This document shows positions 26,193-36,274 of a stretch of 64,000 bases of DNA, piece by piece (the first letter of the stretch is position 1; each line of letters starts with the position of its first letter). Source of the DNA: a candidate division KSB1 bacterium. Lineage in GTDB: Bacteria; Zhuqueibacterota; Zhuqueibacteria; JANLFK01; Oleimicrobiaceae. Both the position numbers and the translations under genes were made by a program. Where the stretch lies: contig JANLFK010000004.1 in NCBI GenBank assembly GCA_024655945.1, forward strand, positions 192,370 through 256,369. The letters run 5' to 3'. A model generated the notes under the pieces. The model did no database searches, had not been told where the DNA came from, and saw nothing but the letters and a program-made list of their open reading frames with translations.

Positions 26193-27591
26193 TCCCAGGG
26201 TAGTTTTCTCTGTAGCTGATGCGGGTCATCTGAGCCTTGCCGAGGCGCGGCTGGCGCTGGTAAGCTGGTTGCTCGCCAAGAAGGGCGGCGGGACTTTTGT
26301 CGTCCGCCTCGACGACTTTGCCGGCGGTCTCCAGCCCGCGACGCAACTGAGCCTGTACCGGGACCTGCAGTGGCTTGGCATGGCTGCAGATGAAGGGCCT
26401 GGTATCGGTGGGGACTTTGCTCCGTATCGCCAGGCAGAGCGGCATGAGCTCTACGCCCGCTTCTTGGAGAAACTCCTGGCTGAACAGAGTGCCTTCCGCT
26501 GCTTCTGCGTGGGGGACGGAGCGAGGTCTCCTCAGCCCGCGCCGGCGCAGTGCAGTGCAGGCTGTTCGACGCTGCCGGCCCGCCGCGTGGAGGAGCTCTC
26601 CAGGCAGGGCGTGTCCTCCATCGTCAGGCTCAAGGGCCAGGCAGGCGAGATTGTGGTTGACGACTTGCTGCGCGGGCCTATTTCGCTGCGTGGGGAGGCG
26701 GTGGGCGATGTGGTGCTCGCCATGCCCAGCGGCGCACCCACACCTGAGTTTCGGGCTGCAGTGGATGACGCGCTCATGTTCGCCTCGCACGTGGTGCGCG
26801 ACGAACAGGCGATGCCTTTCACCTTCCGCCAGGTGCTCATCTGTCGAGCCCTGGACTTGGAGCCACCGCAGGTTGCTCACCTGGCGTCGGTGCGCGCGCT
26901 CCCTGGTTTCGATCCGGCAGCAGAACACCGCCGGGTCACCATCGAGCGCTTGCGCCGCGAAGGTTACCTTGCCAGCACGGTGCTGGCCTTTGTCGCGCGC
27001 CTGGTGGGCATGGAAATCGCCCAGCTGACCGTACGCAGCGCGGCTGAACTGCTGCCGCTCTTTCGGCTGCAAGAGCTGCCCACCCACGAGGCAGTGCTCA
27101 ACCTGGAAGTCCTCCGCGAAGAGAGCCGTCGCCAGCTCCGCCCCCTCAGTGATGAGGAGCTGCACGAAGCCTTGCGGCCCGCCCTGGCACGTGCGGGCTT
27201 AGGGAGCGACCCGCGCCTGCCGCAGCTGGTGGCCCTGTACCGGGACTGGGCTTTTTCCGTGGGAGACTTGGCGCAAAAGCTCTCGGTGTTTGGCAGGGAG
27301 TCGGTGCCGGTCATGGACAGGACCGCAGTGCAGTTCTTGGCGCGGGAGTCTTCGCAGAAGGTGCTTTGGTCTTTTGCACGTGGATTGAGGTCGCTGCGCC
27401 ACCTCGATGCGGAGGTTTTCTCCCGGCTCATGACCAAGGTCAGGCAGGAGACCGGGCTCATGGGCCATGACCTGTGGGTGCCGGTGCGACTTGTCCTTAC
27501 CGGCGACCGAGATGGCCCACCTCTGCCGCAAGTGGTAGCGCTCATGGGCAGAGATAAGTGCCAGAAACTTATCGAGAGGATACTTGGTTAA
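26182..27591 (+). CDS. Glutamyl-tRNA synthetase-like protein lacking HIGH and KMSKS motifs
   Basis: 469 aa from ATG 26182, overlapping ispF. The whole sequence follows a bacterial Glu[37 protein letters not shown] and [12 protein letters not shown] align without gaps. The ATP-binding motifs are gone. [12 protein letters not shown] (residues 15-26) stands where GYLHIGGARTAL is expected, so HIGG is SLAE. DPAAE (244-248) stands where K(L/I)SKR is expected. The RIEDTD segment reads RLDDFA. I infer it cannot activate glutamate. It may be a repurposed paralog, or a decaying gene that is still open; a real gltX should exist elsewhere. It overlaps ddl by 8 bp, so it is still co-translated. Confidence 0.8.
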   Translation: MPVSPRVVFSVADAGHLSLAEARLALVSWLLAKKGGGTFVVRLDDFAGGLQPATQLSLYRDLQWLGMAADEGPGIGGDFAPYRQAERHELYARFLEKLLAEQSAFRCFCVGDGARSPQPAPAQCSAGCSTLPARRVEELSRQGVSSIVRLKGQAGEIVVDDLLRGPISLRGEAVGDVVLAMPSGAPTPEFRAAVDDALMFASHVVRDEQAMPFTFRQVLICRALDLEPPQVAHLASVRALPGFDPAAEHRRVTIERLRREGYLASTVLAFVARLVGMEIAQLTVRSAAELLPLFRLQELPTHEAVLNLEVLREESRRQLRPLSDEELHEALRPALARAGLGSDPRLPQLVALYRDWAFSVGDLAQKLSVFGRESVPVMDRTAVQFLARESSQKVLWSFARGLRSLRHLDAEVFSRLMTKVRQETGLMGHDLWVPVRLVLTGDRDGPPLPQVVALMGRDKCQKLIERILG

Positions 27592-28639
27592 CAAACTGAA
27601 GATTGCGGTGCTCACGGGCGGATATTCCCCGGAGCGGGATGTATCGCTGGCCTCTGGGCTGCAAATTGCCACTGCCCTCCGCGCTCGTGGCCACAAGGTC
27701 ATCCTGGTGGACCCTGCCCTCGGCGATGGACCGATAAGGGAGGGAGACAAAGTCACCAGGCTGGGCATTGGCCCCGAACCACCGTCGCTCGAGGAGCTGC
27801 CCAGGGATTTTGGTCAACACTACATTCGGTGTATCGACTACCTTGCCCACCAGGGCATCGACGTGGTGTTCAACGGGCTACATGGTGGCGCTGGCGAGGA
27901 TGGCACCATTCAGGGGTTGCTCGACTTGGCAGGCTTGCCCTACACTGGGACCGGCGTGTTGGGGAGCGCGCTGGCCATGAACAAGGTGGCCTCGAAGCGA
28001 ATTTTTGAGCGCGTGGGCATTCGCACCCCGGAGTGGCTCCTGGTCGACGGGCAACTGTCGGAGTGGGAAAGCGTGGCGCGAGCAGTGGCCACCAGTTTCG
28101 GCTTTCCCGCAGTGGTCAAGCCGAGCAATCAGGGCTCCACGGTGGGCGTGAGCCGGGTCAATGGGCCGGAGGAGCTGGCCGAGGCCCTGCGCAAAGCGCG
28201 CATGTACTCGCAGGAGGTGATTATCGAGCGGTTCATCGCCGGCCGGGAAATCACCGTGGCGCTTCTGGCGGGTGAGGCCTTGCCTGTGGTGGAGATCATC
28301 CCCGAACATGGTTTTTACGACTATGAGTGCAAGTACTCGCACGGCAAGAGCCGCTACGAAGTGCCTGCCCCGATCCCCGAACCCACGCGCCTCGAAGCCC
28401 AGGAGATGGCAGTCAAGGCCTACCAGGTGCTCTACACCCAAGACTACGGCCGGGTGGACATGCGATACCGTGAGGATGGCAAAGTGTACTGCCTGGAGAT
28501 GAATACGCTGCCCGGCATGACCGGTATAAGCCTGGTGCCTAAGGCGGCGCGTGCTGCAGGGATGGAGTTCGCGGAGTTGTGCGAGCGGATTGTCGAGCTC
28601 GCCCTGCGCCGCGCTCAGGGGAGTGCTCGTGAGCAGTAG
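27584..28639 (+). CDS. ddl: D-alanine--D-alanine ligase
   Basis: 351 aa from TTG 27584 (GAGAGG just upstream), overlapping the previous gene. It starts LKIAVLTGGYSPERDVSLASG, the Ddl N-terminal motif. The ATP-grasp domain has VVKPSNQGSTVGVS, IIERFIAGREITVALL and a metal-binding end, YCLEMNTLPGMT. It makes D-Ala-D-Ala for peptidoglycan. Confidence 0.95.
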   Translation: MVNKLKIAVLTGGYSPERDVSLASGLQIATALRARGHKVILVDPALGDGPIREGDKVTRLGIGPEPPSLEELPRDFGQHYIRCIDYLAHQGIDVVFNGLHGGAGEDGTIQGLLDLAGLPYTGTGVLGSALAMNKVASKRIFERVGIRTPEWLLVDGQLSEWESVARAVATSFGFPAVVKPSNQGSTVGVSRVNGPEELAEALRKARMYSQEVIIERFIAGREITVALLAGEALPVVEIIPEHGFYDYECKYSHGKSRYEVPAPIPEPTRLEAQEMAVKAYQVLYTQDYGRVDMRYREDGKVYCLEMNTLPGMTGISLVPKAARAAGMEFAELCERIVELALRRAQGSAREQ

Positions 28640-29423
28640 TTTGCTTCGCGCTGCATTTGGCGTCGAGCAGCCGCTCATCGGCATGGTGCACCTGCAGCCG
28701 CTTCCAGGCAGCCCGCGCTTTGCAGGAGACTTTGGCGCGGTAATCGACGCCGCTCTGCGCGACGCAGAGGCGTTGGCGGAAGGCGGCTTTGATGGCTGCA
28801 TCGTGGAGAATTTTGGCGACAGGCCTTTCTTTCCCGATCGTGTTCCGGAGGTGACTGTCGCCGCCATGGCCATGGTCACGGACCGCCTGGTTCGGGCCAC
28901 GCGTTTGCCCGTGGGAGTGAATGTACTACGCAACGACGCAATGGCGGCGCTCGCGATAGCCGCAATAGTGGGAGCGCGGTTCATCCGGGTCAATGTGCTG
29001 GCGGGCGCGATGGTGACCGATCAGGGGCTTATCCAAGGCAGGGCCCACGAGGTGATGCGCACGCGGGCCGCACTGGGCGCGAAAGTCATGGTGCTTGCCG
29101 ATGTGCTGGTGAAACACGCCGCACCGCTCGGCGAAGCGGACCCGGTGCGACAGGCGGCAGACCTGCTCGAGCGAGCCGGGGCGGACGCTCTCATCGTCAC
29201 CGGCAGAGCTACCGGTGAGGCACCAAGCCCTGCTCTGGTGCAGCACCTCCGGGAATCATTTCCCAGTGCTGCCATCCTGGTGGGCAGCGGCGTTACCCCG
29301 TCCAATGCGGGTCAGTTTCTCCCGTTCTGCGACGGCCTCATCGTCGGCACCTGCCTTAAGGCCGGCGGGGCAGTTTCCGTCGAGCGAGTTCGCGAGTTGG
29401 TGTCGGCAGTGAGAGGGACATAG
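28629..29423 (+). CDS. BtpA/SgcQ-family protein
   Basis: 264 aa from GTG 28629 (GGGGAG upstream), overlapping ddl; upstream in-frame codons lie inside ddl. Conserved blocks: PLIGMVHLQPLPGSPRF, ALAEGGFDGCIVENFGD, VNVLRNDAMAALAIA, RVNVLAGAMVTDQGLI and VGSGVTPSNAGQFL. It is a TIM-barrel family related to E. coli SgcQ and cyanobacterial BtpA (photosystem I biogenesis factor). The enzyme activity is not established; in a non-phototroph it is probably metabolic. Confidence 0.85.
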   Translation: MSSSLLRAAFGVEQPLIGMVHLQPLPGSPRFAGDFGAVIDAALRDAEALAEGGFDGCIVENFGDRPFFPDRVPEVTVAAMAMVTDRLVRATRLPVGVNVLRNDAMAALAIAAIVGARFIRVNVLAGAMVTDQGLIQGRAHEVMRTRAALGAKVMVLADVLVKHAAPLGEADPVRQAADLLERAGADALIVTGRATGEAPSPALVQHLRESFPSAAILVGSGVTPSNAGQFLPFCDGLIVGTCLKAGGAVSVERVRELVSAVRGT

Positions 29424-29424
29424 T

Positions 29425-30861
29425 ATGGCACTCAAGTTCTACAACACGCTCACCAGGCGAAAGGAAGAGTTCGTCCCCTTGTACGAGGGGAGAGTGGGTA
29501 TCTACGTGTGTGGTCCCACTGTCTATGACCATGCGCACATCGGTCATGCCAAGAGCTACGTCTCCTTCGACGTCATTGTGCGCTACTTGCGCTACTTAGG
29601 CTACCGGGTGCGCTACGTGCAGAACATCACCGACGTAGGCCACTTGCTGGATACGGGCGAGGACCGCATCCTGAAGGGTGCAGCGCGCGAGCGTATCGAG
29701 CCAATGGAGCTGGTGGAGCGTTACACGCGCAGTTACTTCGAGGACATGGATGCGCTCACTGTCGTCCGACCGGACATCTCGCCGCGTGCCTCTGGACACA
29801 TACCCGAGCAGATCGAGCTGGTCAAGACATTGATCGCCAAGGGCTATGCCTACGAGGTCAACGGCTCGGTCTACTTCGACGTGACCAAGTTTCCCGACTA
29901 CGGCAAGCTTTCCGGGCGGTCGCTGGATGAACAAGAGGCCGGCGCTCGCGTGGAAGTGAGTCCGGAAAAGCGGCACCCGGCGGATTTTGCCTTGTGGAAG
30001 AAAGCCGATCCCGCGCACATCATGCGCTGGCCCAGCCCTTGGGGGTGGGGCTTCCCCGGCTGGCACCTGGAATGTTCGGCCATGGCCATGAAGTACCTTG
30101 GCGAGACCATCGACATCCACGGCGGTGGCCTGGAGAATTCGTTCCCCCATCATGAGTGCGAAATCGCCCAGAGCGAGGCGGCCACGGGCAAGCCGTTCGT
30201 GCGCTACTGGCTGCACAACAACATGGTGCTGGTCAACGGCGTGAAGATGAGCAAGTCGCTGGGCAACTTTACCACCATCAAACAGGCCCTCACCAGGCAC
30301 TCTGCTGAGGAGTTGCGTTTCTTCGTGCTCACCAGTCATTATCGCTCGCCTCTGGACTACAGCGACGAGGCCGTCAGCGCCGCGGGGCAGGGACTTGCCC
30401 GCCTCCATACCTTGCTCAGAACCCTGGAGCACCGTCGCGGCGATGCGGCCGAAGGCGAAGCCGATGCCGAGCTTGCGGCCGCGCTGCAGAGGCGCAAGTC
30501 AGAGTTCTTGGCAGCCATGGATGATGATTGCAACACGGCAGCGGCCATCGGCGCACTCTTCGAGGCGGTGCACGACGTGAATGTCTTCCTGGAAGCGCAG
30601 CCCGCGCCCACGCGGGGGAGCGTCGATGCGGCCCTGCAGTTTTTCAAGGAACTGGCGGGCGACGTTCTGGGCATCACTCCATTTTCCAAGGCGGGACTCT
30701 CGGAAAAGGCTCAGGCGCTGATCGAGCTATTGGTTGAGGTGCGCACGCAACTTCGAGGTGCTGGCGACTGGCAGCGTGCGGACGATATTCGCGCGCGGCT
30801 GAAGGAGATGGGAGTCGTGTTGGAGGACGGCCGCGACAAGACGACCTGGCGGTGGGCTTAG
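29425..30861 (+). CDS. cysS: Cysteinyl-tRNA synthetase
   Basis: 478 aa, standard length. Class I motifs are intact: [14 protein letters not shown] (HIGH plus a zinc-ligand Cys) and KMSKSLGNF. Other zinc ligands are in WHLECSAMA and the HHECE-like segment. It charges tRNA-Cys. It is 1 bp after the btpA-family stop and the last gene of this run. Confidence 0.98.
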   Translation: MALKFYNTLTRRKEEFVPLYEGRVGIYVCGPTVYDHAHIGHAKSYVSFDVIVRYLRYLGYRVRYVQNITDVGHLLDTGEDRILKGAARERIEPMELVERYTRSYFEDMDALTVVRPDISPRASGHIPEQIELVKTLIAKGYAYEVNGSVYFDVTKFPDYGKLSGRSLDEQEAGARVEVSPEKRHPADFALWKKADPAHIMRWPSPWGWGFPGWHLECSAMAMKYLGETIDIHGGGLENSFPHHECEIAQSEAATGKPFVRYWLHNNMVLVNGVKMSKSLGNFTTIKQALTRHSAEELRFFVLTSHYRSPLDYSDEAVSAAGQGLARLHTLLRTLEHRRGDAAEGEADAELAAALQRRKSEFLAAMDDDCNTAAAIGALFEAVHDVNVFLEAQPAPTRGSVDAALQFFKELAGDVLGITPFSKAGLSEKAQALIELLVEVRTQLRGAGDWQRADDIRARLKEMGVVLEDGRDKTTWRWA

Positions 30862-30935
30862 GGCTGGCTGGTGTGCCGCGAGCTCGCGCGCCGGTGCAAC
30901 GGAACAAAAAATTTGCCAGTAACGAAAAAAAGTCC

Positions 30936-30963
30936 TTGACGCGGCGGTTTTTTTTTATAGATT
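30936..30963 (+). promoter_or_regulatory. Promoter of the tRNA-tuf operon
   Basis: TTGACG (30936-30941), a 16-nt spacer with nine consecutive T, and TAGATT (30958-30963). It precedes the first tRNA by 60 bp. The rest of 30862-31023 shows no gene. Confidence 0.65.
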
Positions 30964-31023
30964 AGTAAGCTGTCTTTTGGGAGAAGCGCACCTGCCAAGA
31001 TTGTGGAAGTTCGTTTGGGTTGC

Positions 31024-31096
31024 GCCACCATAGCTCAGTTGGTAGAGCACCTCACTTGTAATGAGGACGTCGCGGGTTCGATTCCTGCTGGTGGCT
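31024..31096 (+). tRNA. tRNA-Thr (anticodon TGT)
   Basis: 73 nt. Acceptor GCCACCA pairs with TGGTGGC; anticodon stem CCTCA/TGAGG with loop CTTGTAA; T arm GCGGG-TTCGATT-CCTGC. CCA is not encoded. Confidence 0.97.
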
Positions 31097-31159
31097 CAGA
31101 CAGACGTACGCACGCCACCTGCGTCTTCCCCAAAAGATCGACAATTTCTCTTAGTGCGT

Positions 31160-31241
31160 GGGGAGGTTCCCGAGCGGTCAAAGGGAACAGACTGTAAATC
31201 TGTCGGCTCTGCCTTCGGAGGTTCGAATCCTCCCCTCCCCA
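31160..31241 (+). tRNA. tRNA-Tyr (anticodon GTA)
   Basis: 82 nt with a long variable arm. Acceptor GGGGAGG pairs with CCTCCCC; anticodon loop CTGTAAA between CAGA and TCTG; T loop TTCGAAT. CCA is not encoded. Confidence 0.97.
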
Positions 31242-31326
31242 CAGAAGCCGGGATTTGAAGAGTGCCATTCCGCGAAGTCTCATCGGCAGGTGGGCTTCTC
31301 ACACAACTCTTCGATCCCGCAGCTTT

Positions 31327-31400
31327 GCGGGAGTAACTCAGCTGGCTAGAGTCACAGCCTTCCAAGCTGTTGGTCGCGGGTTCGAGTCCCGTCTCCCGCT
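31327..31400 (+). tRNA. tRNA-Gly (anticodon TCC)
   Basis: 74 nt. Acceptor GCGGGAG pairs with CTCCCGC; anticodon loop CTTCCAA between ACAGC and GCTGT; T loop TTCGAGT. Confidence 0.97.
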
Positions 31401-31533
31401 CGGCTGCGCCCTGGCCGAGGCAAGAGGGGCGCGCTTCCCTGTACGGGGAGCTCCGGCAGTGCGAACACGTGACGCCTGGGCAAGGCGACGGTGGCAAGCG
31501 AGTAGCGGCACGCTGGGACGTTACGGCGGTGAT

Positions 31534-31606
<73 letters not shown>

Positions 31607-31645
31607 CGGCTGTCCCGGCCTTGGAGGAGTCGCCAGACACCTTGT

Positions 31646-32850
<1,205 letters not shown>

Positions 32851-32895
32851 CCACGGGCTTCGCACGGCGAGAGATCTCGGTGAGGAATTGCGGCG

Positions 32896-33045
32896 ATGCA
32901 AGAGATTATCACGTTAGAATGCTCAGAGTGCAAGAACAGGAACTACACGACCACGAAGGATAAGAAGAAACACACGGCGAAGCTCGAGCTGCGCAAGTAC
33001 TGTCCGTTTTGCAAGCATCACACGCTGCACAAGGAGACCCGATAG
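32896..33045 (+). CDS. rpmG: 50S ribosomal protein L33 (zinc ribbon form)
   Basis: 49 aa, starting [20 protein letters not shown]. Two CXXC pairs (CSEC, CPFC) bind zinc. It lies between tuf and tRNA-Trp, its usual place before secE-nusG. TGAGGA precedes the ATG. Confidence 0.95.
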   Translation: MQEIITLECSECKNRNYTTTKDKKKHTAKLELRKYCPFCKHHTLHKETR

Positions 33046-33075
33046 CCCGGCAGCACGGATGGTACCCAGCGGCAC

Positions 33076-33149
33076 AGGCCTGTAGCACAATTGGCTAGTG
33101 CACCGGACTCCAAATCCGGCGGTTGGGGGTTCGAGTCCCTCCAGGCCTG
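33076..33149 (+). tRNA. tRNA-Trp (anticodon CCA)
   Basis: 74 nt. Acceptor AGGCCTG pairs with CAGGCCT (one end mismatch/wobble); anticodon loop CTCCAAA between CCGGA and TCCGG; T loop TTCGAGT. Confidence 0.95.
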
Positions 33150-33154
33150 CCGTC

Positions 33155-33184
33155 GGAGAGAGCGTCACACAACGCTCTCTCTTT
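33155..33184 (+). terminator. Strong hairpin between tRNA-Trp and secE
   Basis: GAGAGAGCGT pairs perfectly with ACGCTCTCTC around the loop CACACA, followed only by TTTG. It could be a weak terminator, an attenuator or a processing signal after the tRNA. secE begins 29 bp later. Confidence 0.55.
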
Positions 33185-33212
33185 GCAACAAGGAAAAGGC
33201 AGAGAGTGACCC

Positions 33213-33407
33213 ATGTTTGAAAAAGCGATCAACTTCTTGCGGGAAGTAAAGATTGAGATGGCGAAGGTGAGCTGGCCCACGCGTGAGGAGCTCAAGGGGT
33301 CCACTACCATCGTCATAGTCACCACTTTGCTCTTTGCCGTCTTCATCTTTATCACCGATCAAATCATTTCGCGCATTGTTGGGGTCATCTTCAGGCTGGC
33401 CGGTTAG
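33213..33407 (+). CDS. secE: Preprotein translocase subunit SecE
   Basis: 64 aa, the short one-helix form. EMAKVSWPTREELKGST is the conserved cytoplasmic motif; VTTLLFAVFIFITDQIISRIV is the membrane helix. It clamps SecY in the translocon. It is directly before nusG. Confidence 0.96.
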   Translation: MFEKAINFLREVKIEMAKVSWPTREELKGSTTIVIVTTLLFAVFIFITDQIISRIVGVIFRLAG

Positions 33408-33410
33408 GCC

Positions 33411-33986
33411 GTGGACAGGTATATATCTTCGGGGCGTATAGATTTGGAAAATGACGAGCTAAAATGGTATGCCGTGCGCGTGCTCTCCGGTCACGAGCGC
33501 AAGGTGAAGGCCTACGTGGATAACGAGATCGACAGGAGCGGGCTTCGGCATAAGATCAAAGAGGTCCTTCTCCCTGCCGAGCAGATTACGGAGATGCGTC
33601 AGGGGAAGAAGAAGACCAAGAATCGCATCTTCTTCACCGGCTACCTTTTCTTGAACATGGTGCTGGACAAAGAAACGCAGCACCTCGTCTTGGAGACGCC
33701 TGGCGTCACCAATTTTGTCGGTTCCAAGGCCAAGCCGGAACCCTTGCGCCCCGAAGAGATCGATCGCATCTTAGGACGGGTGGACGAATCGCGCGCTAAG
33801 GAGCGCATCCACGTGCCGTTCCGCGTCGGCGATGCGATCAAGGTGATCGACGGGCCATTTACCGACTTTACCGGGGTGGTGGAGGAGATTTACGAGGACA
33901 AGAACAAGCTGAGAGTGATGGTGAGCATTTTCGGCAGGTCTACGCCTGTGGAGCTCGACTTCTTGCAGGTGGAGTTGGAATCGTAG
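33411..33986 (+). CDS. nusG: Transcription termination/antitermination protein NusG
   Basis: 191 aa from a GTG 3 bp after secE. NGN domain ([42 protein letters not shown]) and KOW domain ([21 protein letters not shown]). It binds RNA polymerase and couples transcription with translation or Rho. It has a slightly long N-terminus. Confidence 0.97.
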   Translation: MDRYISSGRIDLENDELKWYAVRVLSGHERKVKAYVDNEIDRSGLRHKIKEVLLPAEQITEMRQGKKKTKNRIFFTGYLFLNMVLDKETQHLVLETPGVTNFVGSKAKPEPLRPEEIDRILGRVDESRAKERIHVPFRVGDAIKVIDGPFTDFTGVVEEIYEDKNKLRVMVSIFGRSTPVELDFLQVELES

Positions 33987-33996
33987 TGGAGCGAGA

Positions 33997-34422
33997 ATGG
34001 CGAAGAAAGTCGTCGCAACAGTGAAACTGCAAATCCCGGCGGGCAATGCCACGCCCTCGCCGCCGGTTGGTCCGGCCCTTGGCCAACACGGCGTCAATAT
34101 TGTGGAATTTTGCAAGGCGTTCAACGCTCGTACGCAGGACAAACTGGGCTACATCATCCCTGTGGTCATCACCATCTATGCTGACCGCACCTTCACCTTC
34201 GTCACCAAGACGCCCCCGGCGGCGGTGCTGCTCAAGAAAGCAGCAGGCATCGAGAAAGGCTCGGGCGAGCCAAACCGCACCCGGGTGGGCACCGTGACCA
34301 AGGCGCAGGTGCGCGAGATCGCGATGACCAAGATGGAAGACTTGAACGCCAGCAGTCTGGAGAGCGCTATTTCGATGATTGAAGGAACTGCCCGGAGCAT
34401 GGGCATCAAGGTGGTGGATTGA
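33997..34422 (+). CDS. rplK: 50S ribosomal protein L11
   Basis: 141 aa. [20 protein letters not shown] is the thiostrepton-region motif; the C-terminal domain ends MGIKVVD. It binds the GTPase-associated rRNA. Its stop overlaps a rejected upstream start of rplA. Confidence 0.98.
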   Translation: MAKKVVATVKLQIPAGNATPSPPVGPALGQHGVNIVEFCKAFNARTQDKLGYIIPVVITIYADRTFTFVTKTPPAAVLLKKAAGIEKGSGEPNRTRVGTVTKAQVREIAMTKMEDLNASSLESAISMIEGTARSMGIKVVD

Positions 34423-34451
34423 GCGGCACGCCTTACTTGTGCGGAGTCGGA

Positions 34452-35156
34452 ATGAAACGGAGCAAACGATTTCAGCAGGCCCTTGCCAAGCGCGATGCCA
34501 GTAAGCAGTATCCTCTGGATGAGGCGGTGAGGCTGGTAAAGGAAACGGCCACCGCCAAGTTCGATGAGACTGTGGAGATGAGCGTCCGTCTGGGAGTTGA
34601 TCCCCGCCACGCTGATCAGATGGTGCGCGGCTCGGTAACCCTCCCGCACGGGCTGGGCAAGACCAAACGGGTCCTGGTCCTCACCAAGGGTGACAAAGAG
34701 AAGGAGGCGTTGGACGCAGGGGCCGACTACGTCGGTTTGGATGAGTACCTGGAGAAGATTCAGGGCGGTTGGCTTGAGTTCGATGCCGTGGTGGCCACTC
34801 CTGACGTGATGGGGCAAGTGGGTAGATTGGGCAAGATCCTCGGTCCGCGCGGTCTGATGCCTAACCCGAAAAGTGGTACGGTCACCTTCAACGTGGCCGA
34901 GGCGGTGAAAGAGATCAAGGCAGGCAAAGTGGATTTCCGGGTGGACAAGTACGGCATCTTGCATGTTCCGCTGGGCAAGGCTTCCTTTCCGGCCGAGAGG
35001 CTGGTGGAGAACGCAAAGGCGTTCATGGAGGCGGTGCTGCGCCTGAAGCCGCCAACGGCAAAGGGGCAGTACGTGCGCAGCGTCACCCTTTCGAGCACCA
35101 TGGGTCCGGGCGTCAAAATTGACCGCGGTGCTCTTCTCGACGAAGTGAAGGCGTGA
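34452..35156 (+). CDS. rplA: 50S ribosomal protein L1
   Basis: 234 aa from ATG 34452 (CGGAG upstream; a longer frame reaching back to 34419 is rejected). [29 protein letters not shown] and [14 protein letters not shown] are diagnostic. It forms the L1 stalk. No L1 autoregulatory leader is evident before rplK, where the gap is only 10 bp. Confidence 0.98.
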   Translation: MKRSKRFQQALAKRDASKQYPLDEAVRLVKETATAKFDETVEMSVRLGVDPRHADQMVRGSVTLPHGLGKTKRVLVLTKGDKEKEALDAGADYVGLDEYLEKIQGGWLEFDAVVATPDVMGQVGRLGKILGPRGLMPNPKSGTVTFNVAEAVKEIKAGKVDFRVDKYGILHVPLGKASFPAERLVENAKAFMEAVLRLKPPTAKGQYVRSVTLSSTMGPGVKIDRGALLDEVKA

Positions 35157-35198
35157 GCACTCCCCTGGCGGGTGTGTGCGCAGATGTGAGGAAGGATA

Positions 35199-35729
35199 AT
35201 GGCAAGACCAGAAAAAGAACGAGTCGTCGCTGAGATCACCGAAGGACTTTCGCGAGCACGGGGGATCTATGTGACCGACTTTTCGGGCCTCAACGTGGAG
35301 GAGGCGACCGAACTGCGCAAGACGTTGCGGAAATCCAAGGTGCAGTATCGGGTAGTGAAGAACACCTTAGCACGGCGCTCTGTGCAACAGGCGGGCTTCG
35401 ACCAGTTGCTCCCTCACCTGGCGGGCCCCACAGCTTTTGCCTTGAGCTTCGATGACCCCGGTCTACCCGCACGACTGCTCAGGGACTTTGCGAAGAAGAA
35501 GAACAAGCTGGCCATCAAGGCCATTGTTTATGAAGGCGAGTTAGTGGATGCATCGCGTGTGGACGAGATTTGTGACCTTCCTCCGCGTGAAGTGATGTTG
35601 GCAAGACTGCTCGGCACCATGAATGCGCCGCTCAGCAGGCTGGTGTACACTCTCAATGGGATGCTGGCGCAATTGGTCAGGGTGCTCGATGCCATTCGCG
35701 CCCAGAAGGAAGGACAAGCATCGCTCTAA
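35199..35729 (+). CDS. rplJ: 50S ribosomal protein L10
   Basis: 176 aa after AGGAAGGATA. The N-terminus [21 protein letters not shown] and [12 protein letters not shown] mark L10, the base of the L7/L12 stalk. The 42-bp gap before it is too short for an E. coli-type L10 leader. Confidence 0.97.
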   Translation: MARPEKERVVAEITEGLSRARGIYVTDFSGLNVEEATELRKTLRKSKVQYRVVKNTLARRSVQQAGFDQLLPHLAGPTAFALSFDDPGLPARLLRDFAKKKNKLAIKAIVYEGELVDASRVDEICDLPPREVMLARLLGTMNAPLSRLVYTLNGMLAQLVRVLDAIRAQKEGQASL

Positions 35730-35752
35730 TGGGTAATTCTGGAGGAGAGAAC

Positions 35753-36193
35753 ATGGCAGAAGAGAAAGCTGCCCAGGAAGTGACCGTGGAAGGCAAGGGC
35801 GGTGATGGCAAGATCGAGGCGGTGATCAGGGCCGTCGAAGGCTTGACCGTGCTCGAGCTGGCCAAGTTGGTCAAGGCTCTTGAGGAGCGGTTTGGCGTTA
35901 CTGCCGCTGCGTCAGTGGTGGCCGCGGCGCCGGTAGCTGGTGCGCAGGCGAGCCCTGAGGCTGCCCCCGCCGCTGAGGAAAAATCCGAGTTCTCGGTGAT
36001 CCTGCAGTCTGCCGGGGCGCAGAAGATCCAGGTGATCAAGGTGGTGCGCCAGCTGACGAATCTTGGCCTCAAGGAGGCGAAGGACTTGGTGGAAGGAGCT
36101 CCGGCTCCGGTCAAGGAAGGCGTTTCCAAGGAAGAGGCCAACGAGATCAAAGCCAAACTGGAAGAGGCCGGCGCCACGGTCGTGCTGAAGTAG
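35753..36193 (+). CDS. rplL: 50S ribosomal protein L7/L12
   Basis: 146 aa from ATG 35753 (GGAGGAGAG upstream). It has an N-terminal dimerisation part ([19 protein letters not shown]), an Ala/Pro hinge and a C-terminal factor-binding domain ([26 protein letters not shown]). It carries about 15 extra charged residues before the usual start of the dimerisation helix. Confidence 0.97.
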   Translation: MAEEKAAQEVTVEGKGGDGKIEAVIRAVEGLTVLELAKLVKALEERFGVTAAASVVAAAPVAGAQASPEAAPAAEEKSEFSVILQSAGAQKIQVIKVVRQLTNLGLKEAKDLVEGAPAPVKEGVSKEEANEIKAKLEEAGATVVLK

Positions 36194-36274
36194 GCCAGGG
36201 GCGAGAAGGCGAAGGCCCCAGCTGGGCCTCGGTTGGGCTTTGAAGGTTTTTTGGAGCGAAAGGAAGTGACTTCC

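Noticed and set aside
35157-35198. L10 autoregulatory leader before rplJ
   Set aside because: The gap is only 42 bp and shows no kink-turn-like structure.
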